From positions 270,691 to 334,690 of the forward strand of contig NZ_BMPI01000002.1 of the NCBI RefSeq assembly GCF_014647515.1: 64,000 nt of DNA, given 5' to 3'. The notes beneath the pieces were generated by a model. That model saw nothing but the letters and a program-made list of their open reading frames with translations, searched no databases and was not told where the DNA came from. Position 1 is the stretch's first letter; each line of letters opens with the position of its first letter. Shown here in pieces: positions 15,727 to 23,515 of this stretch. Source of the DNA: Dactylosporangium sucinum (GTDB taxonomy: Bacteria > Actinomycetota > Actinomycetes > Mycobacteriales > Micromonosporaceae). Made by a program: the position numbers and the translations under genes.

Positions 15727-17123
15727 TGTCGCTGCACTGGCCGTGGGCCCTCACCGCGCTGCTGGCCTTCCCGCTGCTGCTCGCCTTCCGCTGGTGGACG
15801 CGCCGCCGCCGGCGCCGCGAGACGGTCCGGCTGTCGAGCGTCGCGCTCGTCGCCGCCGCCCTGCCCGGGCGCACCTCGTGGAAGCGCCGCATTCCCCTCG
15901 CCCTGTTCGCGGCCGGCCTGGTCGTGACCGGCACCGCGGCGGCCCGGCCGCAGGCCTCCGTGGTCGTCCCCGACGACGCGGCGACCATCCTGCTCGCCGT
16001 CGACGTGTCCGGCTCGATGTGCTCGACCGACGTCGACCCGAACCGGCTGTCCGCGGCCCAGGACGCGGCCCGCAAGTTCATCCGCGACCACGACGGGGGC
16101 GCGAAGATCGGCCTGGTCGCCTTCTCGGGCATCGCCGGCCTGCTCGTGCCGCCGACCCGTGACCAGGACCAGCTACTCAAGGCCATCGACGGGTTCCGGA
16201 CCTCCCGCGGTACCGCGATCGGGCTGGCCATCCTGGCCTCCATCGACGCGATCGCCGAGATCAACCCGGACGTGCCCCCGACCGGGGTCGAGGTCCCCAA
16301 CCCGCCCGGCAGCGGCACCGGCGACTACGAGCCCGACACGATCGTCGTGCTCACCGACGGCCGCAACACCGACGGCGTCAGCCCGATCACCGCGGCCGAG
16401 GCCGCCGCCGCCCGCCGCCTGCGCGTCTACACGATCGGCTTCGGCACCGAGGTGCCCTCCCCGATGGTCTGCACCAGCGACCAGATCAGCGGCGACACGT
16501 TCCGCGGCCCGGGCGGCGGGTTCGGCAACTTCGGGGGCTTCAGCGGCGGCCGCGGCCGCTTCCAGGAGATGGACGAGGCCACGCTGACAAAGGTCGCCGA
16601 CATGACCGGCGGCAAGTACTTCAAGGCCGAGAACGCCGAGGCGCTCACCGAGGTCCTGCAGGACCTGCCCAGCCAGGTGACCCTGCAGCGGCGGAACACC
16701 GAGATCACGTCGTGGTTCGTCCTGGTCGGCGCCCTGCTGATCGCGGCGGCGGTGGCGCTGTCGCAGTGGTGGAACCGTTCCCGCCTCCCGGGCCTGCCCG
16801 CCGCGGCCCTCGCGGCGCGCGCTGCCTCGCCCCCGCCTGGTGCGCTTTCCTCCGGTCCTCCGCTTTCCTCCGGACCTTCGCCTTCCTCGGGTCCTCCGCC
16901 CGCTGGTCCTCCGGCTTCCGCCGGGCCTTCGCCTTCCTCCGGGCCGCCGATGAGGATCGCCGCGGCACCGGCAGCCGCTTCGAGGCGCGACGCCGGGCCG
17001 CCCGGTCCGCGGTACTCGGTCCCGACCGTCACCACGGCGCAGCGGGCCGACGCCCCGAGGCCCCTGGAGATCGACCTCGGCGTCCTGCCACCCGACGAGC
17101 CCGACGGCCGGCGGCGCGGCTGA
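15726..17123 (+). CDS. VWA domain membrane protein with Pro/Ser-rich C-terminal tail (BatA/BatB-like)
   Basis: The 465-residue product has two N-terminal membrane segments, a VWA domain with MIDAS residues in LLAVDVSGSMCSTD and VLTDGRNTDG, a Gly-rich insert (RGPGGGFGNFGGFSGGRGRF) and a membrane segment ITSWFVLVGALLIAAAVALSQWW. A repetitive tail of GPP/SSGP units follows (coded by 16840-16950). The DNA of the tail contains degenerate tandem units resembling the reverse complement of the linker repeat core. It is the last gene of the MoxR operon. Confidence 0.92.
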   Translation: MSLHWPWALTALLAFPLLLAFRWWTRRRRRRETVRLSSVALVAAALPGRTSWKRRIPLALFAAGLVVTGTAAARPQASVVVPDDAATILLAVDVSGSMCSTDVDPNRLSAAQDAARKFIRDHDGGAKIGLVAFSGIAGLLVPPTRDQDQLLKAIDGFRTSRGTAIGLAILASIDAIAEINPDVPPTGVEVPNPPGSGTGDYEPDTIVVLTDGRNTDGVSPITAAEAAAARRLRVYTIGFGTEVPSPMVCTSDQISGDTFRGPGGGFGNFGGFSGGRGRFQEMDEATLTKVADMTGGKYFKAENAEALTEVLQDLPSQVTLQRRNTEITSWFVLVGALLIAAAVALSQWWNRSRLPGLPAAALAARAASPPPGALSSGPPLSSGPSPSSGPPPAGPPASAGPSPSSGPPMRIAAAPAAASRRDAGPPGPRYSVPTVTTAQRADAPRPLEIDLGVLPPDEPDGRRRG

Positions 17124-17158
17124 GCGACCTCCTCGGGAAAATCTTGACGCCACCGGGA

Positions 17159-17179
17159 ATTGAGTCGACCCGACTCAAG
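17159..17179. promoter_or_regulatory. HAIR element (HspR operator) upstream of hsp20
   Basis: The sequence reads TTGAGT-N7-ACTCAAG, matching the actinobacterial HAIR consensus CTTGAGT-N7-ACTCAAG at all but the first base. It lies 40 bases upstream of the hsp20 start, and TTGAGT can double as a -35 hexamer with TAGTGG (17183-17188) 17 bases later. HspR repression of the heat-shock gene is expected from knowledge of the motif. Confidence 0.85.
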
Positions 17180-17219
17180 TTCTAGTGGGTGACACGGTAC
17201 CCCGAGGAGGTCACCAGCC

Positions 17220-17645
17220 ATGAACACGCTCACCCTGCGCCGCCGCGATCCCTTCGCCGAGTTCGACGCGCTCGTCCGCCGCACGTTCGAGCAGCGGGCC
17301 ACGGGCTTCAACCCCGCCGCCGAGGTCAGCCGCGACGGCGACGACGCGGTTGTGCGGCTCGAGCTGCCCGGCGTCGACGTCGAGCGCGACGTCACCGTCG
17401 AGCTCGACCGCGGCCACCTGGTCGTCCGCGGCGAGCGGCGCGACGAGCGCGCCGAGGAGCGCGACGGCCGCACGCTGCGCGAGGTCCGCTACGGTTCGTT
17501 CCACCGCGCGTTCGCCCTGCCCGAGCACGTCACCGACGAGGCCGTGACCGCGGAGTACGACGCGGGTGTCCTGACGGTCCGCGTCGCGGGCGCGTACGTT
17601 GCCCGCTCGACCCGCCGCATCGAGGTCACCACCCAGTCGAAGTAA
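17220..17645 (+). CDS. hsp20: Hsp20 / alpha-crystallin small heat shock protein
   Basis: The 141-residue product starts at ATG 17220 behind CGAGGAGG. The alpha-crystallin domain covers about residues 38-128, with FNPAAEVSRDGDDAVVRLELPGVDVERDVTVELDRGHLVVRGERR and the closing AEYDAGVLTVRV. It is an ATP-independent holdase that keeps unfolding proteins soluble. The HAIR operator upstream and a strong hairpin downstream make it a self-contained heat-shock unit. Confidence 0.95.
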   Translation: MNTLTLRRRDPFAEFDALVRRTFEQRATGFNPAAEVSRDGDDAVVRLELPGVDVERDVTVELDRGHLVVRGERRDERAEERDGRTLREVRYGSFHRAFALPEHVTDEAVTAEYDAGVLTVRVAGAYVARSTRRIEVTTQSK

Positions 17646-17658
17646 CGCGCCGCCGATG

Positions 17659-17694
17659 AGAACGCGGGTTGCCCCCGAGGGCGACCCGCGTTCT
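17659..17694 (+). terminator. Hairpin terminator after hsp20
   Basis: A perfect 11-bp stem, AGAACGCGGGT / ACCCGCGTTCT, is extended inward by TGCCC/GGGCG pairing and starts 14 bases after the hsp20 stop. No U-tract follows, as is common in actinomycetes. Confidence 0.75.
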
Positions 17695-17782
17695 GGCATT
17701 GCCGGACCCGCTCGGCGGCAGCCCGCCTGGCCGGGGCGCGGATGCCCGGCTCCACCGCGCCCACTTCCCATGATCATGCTTC

Positions 17783-17840
17783 CCATGATCGTGGAAACCA
17801 TCTGGCTGCCCCCGGCGACCAGATCCTTCCCACGATCATG
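17783..17840. repeat. Long imperfect palindrome with ATGATCGTGG arms
   Basis: The arms CATGATCGTGG (17783-17793) and CCACGATCATG (17830-17840) are exact reverse complements. The pairing continues inward through GGAAACCATCTGG and CCAGATCCTTCC with a few mismatches. This gives a stem of about 24 bp around a 12-13 base loop. It could be a miniature palindromic mobile repeat or a structured RNA 3' element. Confidence 0.6.
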
Positions 17841-18066
17841 ACCACGCCCGACTCGCCCGACCGCGCCCGACCACCCCGACCACCCCGACCACACGCGACC
17901 ACACCCCGCTCGACCCCGCTCGACGCCGCTCGACCGCGCTCGACGCGAAGCCGACCGGCGCGGCGAGGCTCCGGTCCGGCGCGACGGTGGGGCAGCCGGG
18001 CCGACGTCGGTCGATCTACCCTCAAGGTGATGCGGCAGTCCGAGGGCGGGAACGGGGGCGACCGGG

Positions 18067-18417
18067 ATGGTGAGCGTCGACGAGGTGCGGGCGGTGGCGG
18101 TACGGCTGCCGAGGGCGTACGAGGTGCTCGTCCGTGACCGCGTGAAATGGCGCGTCGGACAGATCGTGTTCGCCGCCCTGTCCCGCGACGAGACCATCAT
18201 CGGCCTCGGGTACCCGAAGGAGGAGCGCGCCGCCCGCGTAGCGGCCGAACCCGGCGTCTTCCTCATGCCGCCCGACAGCGACCTGCGATACAACTGGATC
18301 TGCGCCCGGATGGAGGCCCTCGACGCCGACCGCATGCGGGAGCTGGTCGAGGACGCCTGGATGATGTGCGTGCCCAAGAAGGTGTGGACCGAGTACCTGG
18401 CCCGCAACCCACGCTAG
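18067..18417 (+). CDS. MmcQ/YjbR-like DNA-binding-fold protein
   Basis: The 116-residue product (MVSVDEVRAVAVRLPRAYEVLVRDRVKWRVGQIVFAALSRDE) matches the small MmcQ/YjbR family, with a CyaY-like or double-wing fold of unknown role. The family's C-terminal pattern is present (MRELVEDAWMMCVPKKVWTEYLA). It stands alone, preceded by a repeat-rich non-coding region. The start ATG at 18067 was kept because GGGGGCGACCGGG precedes it and no upstream start is in frame. Confidence 0.85.
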   Translation: MVSVDEVRAVAVRLPRAYEVLVRDRVKWRVGQIVFAALSRDETIIGLGYPKEERAARVAAEPGVFLMPPDSDLRYNWICARMEALDADRMRELVEDAWMMCVPKKVWTEYLARNPR

Positions 18418-18430
18418 GACTCGCCGCTCA

Positions 18431-18521
18431 ACCCGGAACCGGAGCCCGGGGCGAAGTCCGGAACCGGAGCCCGGGCGAAGTCCGGAGCCGGAGCCTAGGG
18501 CGAAGTCCGGAACCGCAGCGC
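18431..18521. repeat. Tandem 24-25 bp repeat, about 3.8 units
   Basis: Consecutive units of the form GAAGTCCGGAACCGGAGCCC plus GGGC run through this segment with one to four changes each (one unit has GCCTAGGGC). It starts 14 bases after the YjbR-like stop. The building blocks CCGGAGC and GCGAAG are shared with the intercistronic linker repeat, so the array may have arisen by expansion of a related element (inference). Confidence 0.65.
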
Positions 18522-18685
18522 GGAAGCGCGCCGGCCGGAGTCGTCACCAGGCGTTCGCGGGCAGCCGCTCAGCACCCCGGTCGGGCACCGGGCACAGCCG
18601 CGCCCAGCCGGCAGTCGACGCAGCCGGGGCCGGGCCGGCCGGGCCTCGGCGAAGAGTCCCGGGCCAGCGCGGCGGGGAAACCGTC

Positions 18686-20251
18686 CTAGGACTGGGGGGC
18701 CGGCTGGTCGGCCTTGCTCGCGCGGATCTGGTGGCCGACGCTCGTCAGGCACTTGCCGGAGTTGAGGTCGAAGCGCCAGCCGTGCAGCTGGCAGGTCAGC
18801 ACGTCGTTGTCGACGATGCCGAAGCGGGTCAGGTCGGCCTTCAGGTGCGGGCAGCGGCGCTGCACGTTCCAGTCGCCGAGGCGGATGTCCTCGGCGTCCG
18901 AGGTGCGCTGGTGCTCGTCATACCAGCCCTCCGCATACTGCAGCCGCTCCTCCGACAGGCACTTGAAGAACGCGTAGACAAACTCGTTGTACTGCCCGAT
19001 GCGCGCGGCCGAGAAGCGGCAGGACAGGAACAGCGAGTTGGCCCAGTCGACCTCACCCGTGAAGAGCAGGTGCTCGACGAGGGCGCGCTCGGTGCGGAAA
19101 CGGTAGCGCACCTTCTCGTCGACGTAGTGGCGAACCTGCTTGCCCGGGAAGTCGATGACGATCGACTCCACGGACTCGCCGTCATAGCCGACCAGGTCGA
19201 AGCGGACCGGGCCGCCGACGCCCTTCGCGAGATACACCGACTCCTCGAGCAGCGGCTCGACGCGCCGCTGCAGCTCCTTGAGCACGTCGATCTCGGGGTG
19301 GCGCCAGGTGGTCTTCTCGTGCGCGATGATCGCCTTCTTGCGCTCGCGCATGTCCTCCAGGTGGGCGACCTTGTTGGCGAAGAACTCGTCGACCGGCACC
19401 GGGTGCGTGGTGACGCAGTCGTCGGCGGTCAGCTCGGCGACCGACCCGGGCAGGAGCACGACGCCGTTGGCGCCGCCGACCTTCGCATACTCCTGCAGGA
19501 ACACCGACTGGTCGGGGAAGATGTTGCCCTCGTCGCCGAAGATGTCGTTGAACTGCCACAGCTCGTCGTCGAGGAAGCACGGCGGGCCGGCGATCGGGAA
19601 CACGTGCGACGCCTTGAGGTCGTCGATATACCGCCACGTCCGGTCGAACTGCCGATCGCGCTTCTGCTTGCCGAAGGCGCGCTTGGCGGCCTCGGGCAGC
19701 TCGTAAACCATCGGATACCAAATCGCGCCGGAGAACTGCAGCATGTGCGCGTGCACATGGCCGAGCTCGGTGAAGAAGCCGAGGTCGGTCGGGCGGGCGT
19801 CGTTCTGGTTGAGCAGGCGCACGCCGTCATACTCGACCCAGAGCGACGAGTCGCCGATCGGGCCGTCGGTCGGCGAGGTCAGCGCCTGCACGAGGATCTT
19901 GAGCCCGCCGTCGAGCTCGTGCACCTCGTTGGTCTTGGTCGCGAGGAAGTGCTTGAAGCCGAGCTCCTCCAGCTCGTCGCGCAGCTCCGACGTCGGGAAC
20001 TCCGGCAGGAGCACGGTCGCCTTCTTCGACACGAACCGCTTGAGGTGCGCGGCGTCGAAGTGATCACGGTGCAGGTGCGAGACGTAGAGATAGTCGACGT
20101 CGCCGAGCGTCTCCCAGTCGAGCAGCGAGTTGTCCGGGAACGGGAACCACGACGCGAAATACGCCGGGTTGACCCACGGATCGCACAGGATGCTGCCGGC
20201 GGCGGTGTCGATTCGCATGCTCGCGTGGCCGGTCCCGGTGATGCGCAGCAC
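18686..20251 (-). CDS. MBL-fold metal hydrolase with C-terminal Rieske [2Fe-2S] domain
   Basis: The 521-residue product starts at GTG 20251 after AAAGGGAG. The N-terminal half is a metallo-beta-lactamase fold (VSHLHRDHFDAAHLKRF; downstream His residues in ELGHVHAHM). The C-terminal about 80 residues are a Rieske domain with ligands in RRCPHLKADL (C-x-H) and LTCQLHGWRFDL (C-x2-H). This arrangement is found in the CMP-Neu5Ac hydroxylase-like and mycobacterial UDP-MurNAc hydroxylase (NamH) group, so a sugar-nucleotide hydroxylase is possible. Electron donors are not encoded nearby. Confidence 0.9.
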   Translation of the reverse strand: MLRITGTGHASMRIDTAAGSILCDPWVNPAYFASWFPFPDNSLLDWETLGDVDYLYVSHLHRDHFDAAHLKRFVSKKATVLLPEFPTSELRDELEELGFKHFLATKTNEVHELDGGLKILVQALTSPTDGPIGDSSLWVEYDGVRLLNQNDARPTDLGFFTELGHVHAHMLQFSGAIWYPMVYELPEAAKRAFGKQKRDRQFDRTWRYIDDLKASHVFPIAGPPCFLDDELWQFNDIFGDEGNIFPDQSVFLQEYAKVGGANGVVLLPGSVAELTADDCVTTHPVPVDEFFANKVAHLEDMRERKKAIIAHEKTTWRHPEIDVLKELQRRVEPLLEESVYLAKGVGGPVRFDLVGYDGESVESIVIDFPGKQVRHYVDEKVRYRFRTERALVEHLLFTGEVDWANSLFLSCRFSAARIGQYNEFVYAFFKCLSEERLQYAEGWYDEHQRTSDAEDIRLGDWNVQRRCPHLKADLTRFGIVDNDVLTCQLHGWRFDLNSGKCLTSVGHQIRASKADQPAPQS

Positions 20252-20452
20252 CGCTACTCCCTTTGCTGGAGAAGGTTCCTGTTCCGCGTCGAACCTACCC
20301 GACGGGTCTGACAACTCACGAGGCACGCTCCGCCGGCATCAACGTCGGGAAGACGACCCGTACCGAACCCCTCACGCACCGTTAAGGGAAGCCGTGAAGC
20401 GCTCAGCAATCCGGCCGGCGGGCCGAAGTCAGCCCTGACGAAGGGAGACGGC

Positions 20453-20773
20453 GTGGGGCTCGCGGTGTTCGTGGTGCTGCTGGTGCTGGCGGTGGCCGCC
20501 GAGTCGCTGCTGCCCAGGCCGCGGCGCGGGAAGCCGCGACACCCGGACCCCGGCGCCGGCCCCGGCCGGGAAGGCGCTGGTGACGACGACCACTCGATCA
20601 GGTTACGGTCGGCGCTCACATCGATCCGCGGCTATGCGGAGATCCTCGGCGAGCGCGTCGGCCCCGACGAGCGGCGCATGGCGAACGTGATCGAGCAGCA
20701 GGCCGTGCGGCTCACCGGCCTGGCCGACGAGCTCACTTCCGGCCGCGCACGCCGTTCTTCTTCCGCGGCTTGA
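20453..20773 (+). CDS. Small membrane protein with degenerate histidine-kinase dimerisation domain
   Basis: The 106-residue product starts at GTG 20453 behind AAGGGAG. It has one N-terminal membrane segment ([20 protein letters not shown]), a Pro/Gly linker, and then [48 protein letters not shown]. This aligns with a HisKA H-box ([18 protein letters not shown]...), but the phosphoacceptor His is replaced by Ile and no ATPase domain follows. It overlaps the convergent der gene by 41 bp. It may be a decoy or dimerisation partner, or a relic; its function is unknown. Confidence 0.72.
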   Translation: MGLAVFVVLLVLAVAAESLLPRPRRGKPRHPDPGAGPGREGAGDDDHSIRLRSALTSIRGYAEILGERVGPDERRMANVIEQQAVRLTGLADELTSGRARRSSSAA

Positions 20774-22106
20774 CCGTGATGTGGATCGGCGTGCCGGTGA
20801 ACTCGAACTCCTCGCGGAGCTTGCGCTCGACGAACCGCACGTAGCCCGGATCGAGCGCCCCGGTGGTGAACAGCACGAACTTCGGCGGCGACACCCCGGC
20901 CTGGGTGGCGAAGAGCACGCGCGGGGCGCGGCCGCCGCGCACCGGGTGCGGGGTCGCCTGGACGAGCGCGGTGAGCCACTGGTTGAGCTGGCCGGTCGGG
21001 ACGCGCCGCTCCCAGTTGGCGAGCGCGGTGCGCAGCGCGGGGGCGAGCTTGTCGACGGCCCGGCCGGTGAGTGCCGACACGTTGACCCGCACGGCCCACG
21101 GCACGCGGCGCAGTTCCCGCTCGATCTCTTTCCCCAGTTGGTACCGCCGGTCGTCGTCGACGAGGTCCCACTTGTTGAACGCGATGACCAGTGCCCGCCC
21201 GGACTCGATCACCATCGTGAGGATGCGCTGGTCCTGCTCGGAGATCGGCTCGCTCGCGTCGAGCAGGACGATGGCCACCTCAGCGGCCTCGATCGCGGCA
21301 TTGGTGCGCAGGGAGGCGTAATACTCGGTGCCGCTGGCGTGTGACACCCGCTTGCGCAGGCCGGCGGTGTCGACCAGGTGCCAGGTCTCGCCGCCGAAGT
21401 CGACCAGGCTGTCGACCGGGTCGACGGTGGTGCCGGCGACCGAGTCGACGACCGCCCGCTCCTCCTTGGCCAGCTTGTTGAGCAGGCTGGACTTGCCGAC
21501 GTTGGGCCGGCCGACGAGCGCGATGCGGCGCGGCCCGCCGGCGCGCGGCTCGACCGGCCGGGCCTCGGGCAGCGCCTCCAGGATCTTGTCGAGCAGGTCG
21601 CCGGCGCCCCGGCCGTGCAGGGCCGAGACCGGGAACGGCTCGCCGAGGCCGAGGCCCCACAGGCTGGCGATCTCGCCCTCGATGCGCGCGTTGTCGACCT
21701 TGTTGGCGACCAGGATCACCGGGCTGCCGCTGCGCCGCAGCATCCGCACCGCGGCCTCGTCGTCGGAGGTCGGCGGGATCGTGGCGTCGACCACGAACAG
21801 CACGACGTCGGCGGTCTGCGCGGCGATCTCGGCCTGGGTGGCGATCGCCCTCGCCCGCTCCTTGGCGTCGGGCAGCCAGCCGCCGGTGTCGACCACCGTG
21901 AAGTGCCGGCCGGTCCACTCGGCGTCGTAGGCGACCCGGTCCCGGGTCACGCCGGCGACGTCTTCGACGACCGCCTGCCGGCGGCCGAGGATCCGGTTGA
22001 CGAGGGTCGACTTGCCCACGTTGGGCCGGCCGACGACGGCGACGATCGGCAGGCTCAGCTCGATGTCGCCATCCTCGGCCATGTCGAGGTCGGCCTCAGT
22101 GCTCAC
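20733..22106 (-). CDS. der: Ribosome-associated GTPase Der (EngA)
   Basis: The 457-residue product has two tandem G domains, each with P-loop GRPNVGKS (residues 26-33 and again near 205) and NKxD motifs (VANKVD and AFNKWD). A C-terminal KH-like domain ends the protein with basic residues ([12 protein letters not shown]). Der assists 50S subunit assembly. It follows cmk with a 26-bp gap, as in M. tuberculosis (cmk-engA). Confidence 0.97.
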   Translation of the reverse strand: MSTEADLDMAEDGDIELSLPIVAVVGRPNVGKSTLVNRILGRRQAVVEDVAGVTRDRVAYDAEWTGRHFTVVDTGGWLPDAKERARAIATQAEIAAQTADVVLFVVDATIPPTSDDEAAVRMLRRSGSPVILVANKVDNARIEGEIASLWGLGLGEPFPVSALHGRGAGDLLDKILEALPEARPVEPRAGGPRRIALVGRPNVGKSSLLNKLAKEERAVVDSVAGTTVDPVDSLVDFGGETWHLVDTAGLRKRVSHASGTEYYASLRTNAAIEAAEVAIVLLDASEPISEQDQRILTMVIESGRALVIAFNKWDLVDDDRRYQLGKEIERELRRVPWAVRVNVSALTGRAVDKLAPALRTALANWERRVPTGQLNQWLTALVQATPHPVRGGRAPRVLFATQAGVSPPKFVLFTTGALDPGYVRFVERKLREEFEFTGTPIHITVKPRKKNGVRGRK

Positions 22107-22132
22107 GCGGGGGTCCCTATCGTCAGGCGGCT

Positions 22133-22804
22133 CTACGCCGTCACCTTCTCCAGCATCCGCTGGAGAAGCTCGACCACCTCGTCGATGCCGAGCGCGGTGG
22201 TGTCGAGCACGACGGCGTCCTCGGCCTGACGGAGGGGGTCCGCGGCGCGCGTCGAGTCCAGTTTGTCACGCCGCTCGAGATCCGCCGCAGTCGCCGCCTG
22301 ACTGGCCGCGTTCTCACTGCTGCGGCGGCGCGCCCGCTCGTCGGCGGAGGCGGTGAGGTACACCTTGAGATCGGCGTCCGGCGCGACCACCGTGCCGATG
22401 TCGCGGCCCTCGACCACGATCCGCGGCGCGGTGGCGATGATCGCCCGCTGCTGGGCGACGAGGATGGCCCGCACGGCCGGCACCGCCGAGACGGCCGACA
22501 CCGCCCGCGTGACCTCGGGCCCGCGGATCTCGCGGTCGACCCCGGCGCCGTCGACCTTGATGTAGGGGCCGGTGGGGTCGGTGCCGATCTCCAGCACCGC
22601 GGTCTCCGCCACCGCCGTGATCTTGTCGGGGTCGTGGAGGTCGACGCCGTCGCGCAGCACCGCGTAGGTCACCGCGCGGTACATCGCGCCGGTGTCCAGA
22701 TACCGCGCGTCGAGGGCCTGCGCCACCCGGCGCGAGATCGTGGACTTGCCGGAGCCGGAGGGCCCGTCGACGGCAACCACCAGTTGCCGGCTCTCGTCGC
22801 GCAC
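22133..22804 (-). CDS. cmk: Cytidylate kinase
   Basis: The 223-residue product has the P-loop [11 protein letters not shown] at its N-terminus, the substrate region [15 protein letters not shown] and the CMP-binding signature [11 protein letters not shown]. It phosphorylates CMP and dCMP. The GTG at 22804 was chosen because AGGAGA lies seven bases upstream; a GTG at 22819 is in frame but is itself part of that ribosome site. It is in the conserved rluB-cmk-der order, although an ABC-transporter/MarR module separates it here from rluB. Confidence 0.96.
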   Translation of the reverse strand: MRDESRQLVVAVDGPSGSGKSTISRRVAQALDARYLDTGAMYRAVTYAVLRDGVDLHDPDKITAVAETAVLEIGTDPTGPYIKVDGAGVDREIRGPEVTRAVSAVSAVPAVRAILVAQQRAIIATAPRIVVEGRDIGTVVAPDADLKVYLTASADERARRRSSENAASQAATAADLERRDKLDSTRAADPLRQAEDAVVLDTTALGIDEVVELLQRMLEKVTA

Positions 22805-22879
22805 GCCCGTTCTCCTCACCCCGAATGACGACCGCAGAAACTCCGGTTCGACAGTACTTGACCCGCCGGTGACGCCGTC

Positions 22880-23401
22880 CTACGGGAGGCCGCCGATTTC
22901 TCCCGTGCACGGCTCCCCCATCGTCCGGTCGGCCTCCGGAAGCCGGGCCAGCACCGTGCGCGACAGGTCGATCAGGGCGTCGACCTGCTCGTCGCTCAGC
23001 GCGTCGTAGAACCAGTGCCGCACGTGGGCCACGTGCCGCGGCGCCGCCTGGGTGATCGCCTCCCAGCCGGCGTCGGTCAGCACCACGAACGCGCCGCGGG
23101 GATCCTCGGGGCACGGCTCGCGGGCGACCAGGCCCCGTTGCACCATCCGGGTGATCTGGTGCGTCAGCCGGGTCTTCTCCCAGTCGGCGGCCTCGCGCAG
23201 CTGGAAGACGCGCATCCGCCCGCCGGGCGCCTCCGAGAGGCTCACCAGCACCGCATACTCGGCGCCGGTCAGGCCGGTCTCCCGCTGCAGCTGCCGGGCC
23301 AGGCGCCGGTTGATCTCGGCCTGCAGCGCGATCCAGCCGCGCCAGGCCCGCTGTTCGCGCTCGTCCAGCCAGTTCGGCTCGAGGCCTGGGTCGGTCGTCA
23401 C
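22880..23401 (-). CDS. MarR family transcriptional regulator
   Basis: The 173-residue product (from GTG 23401, VTTDPGLEPNWLDEREQRAWRGW) has a MarR winged HTH: TGLTGAEYAVLVSLSEAPGGRMRVFQLREAADWEKTRLTHQITRMVQRGLV, with the wing CPEDPRGAFVVLTDAG. The earlier in-frame ATGs at 23434 and 23431 lie inside a GGTGA-type palindrome, so they are unlikely starts. The gene is divergent from an FMN reductase, and the two perfect palindromes between them are probable binding sites. Confidence 0.92.
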   Translation of the reverse strand: MTTDPGLEPNWLDEREQRAWRGWIALQAEINRRLARQLQRETGLTGAEYAVLVSLSEAPGGRMRVFQLREAADWEKTRLTHQITRMVQRGLVAREPCPEDPRGAFVVLTDAGWEAITQAAPRHVAHVRHWFYDALSDEQVDALIDLSRTVLARLPEADRTMGEPCTGEIGGLP

Positions 23402-23421
23402 ACCCCAAGGGTACGGGAATC

Positions 23422-23435
23422 GGTGACACATCACC
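23422..23435. promoter_or_regulatory. MarR operator candidate 1 (GGTGACACATCACC)
   Basis: A 14-bp palindrome with arms GGTGA/TCACC lies 21 bp upstream of the chosen marR start, in the divergent gap. Its core matches the second site at 23457. Confidence 0.7.
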
Positions 23436-23456
23436 CTTGTTAGGAGCTACTGTGTC

Positions 23457-23470
23457 GGTGACACGTCACC
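23457..23470. promoter_or_regulatory. MarR operator candidate 2 (GGTGACACGTCACC)
   Basis: A 14-bp palindrome with the same GGTGAC/GTCACC half-sites as site 1, spaced 35 bp (centre to centre) from it. A third half-site, GGTGACGTGC, follows at 23476. Two near-identical sites between divergent regulator and reductase genes support autoregulation and control of the reductase. Confidence 0.75.
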
Positions 23471-23515
23471 CATCCGGTGACGTGCGGTTTTGATCAGGGA
23501 AGAGGCACGACGGAG

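Larger units (their letters stand above)
17646..18066. other. 421-bp non-coding stretch with hairpins and low-complexity repeats
   Basis: No convincing gene is present. The stretch holds the hsp20 terminator, then two ATGATC-rich palindromic segments (17768-17840). From about 17850 to 17960 there is a low-complexity run of CGACCAC and GCTCGAC units. The last 60 bases lead into the YjbR-like gene. Short reading frames here are repeat-derived and lack ribosome sites. Confidence 0.7.

Noticed and set aside
17850..17960. Possible CRISPR-like array of CGACC/GCTCGAC units
   Set aside because: Units are short, irregular and without spacers; this is low-complexity DNA, and no cas genes are present.
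18495..18752. Minus-strand ORF of 85 residues with a Cys-containing stretch (GRGCARCPTG)
   Set aside because: It overlaps the 3' end of the Rieske gene and the tandem repeat, has no ribosome site and does not match a WhiB or ferredoxin pattern.
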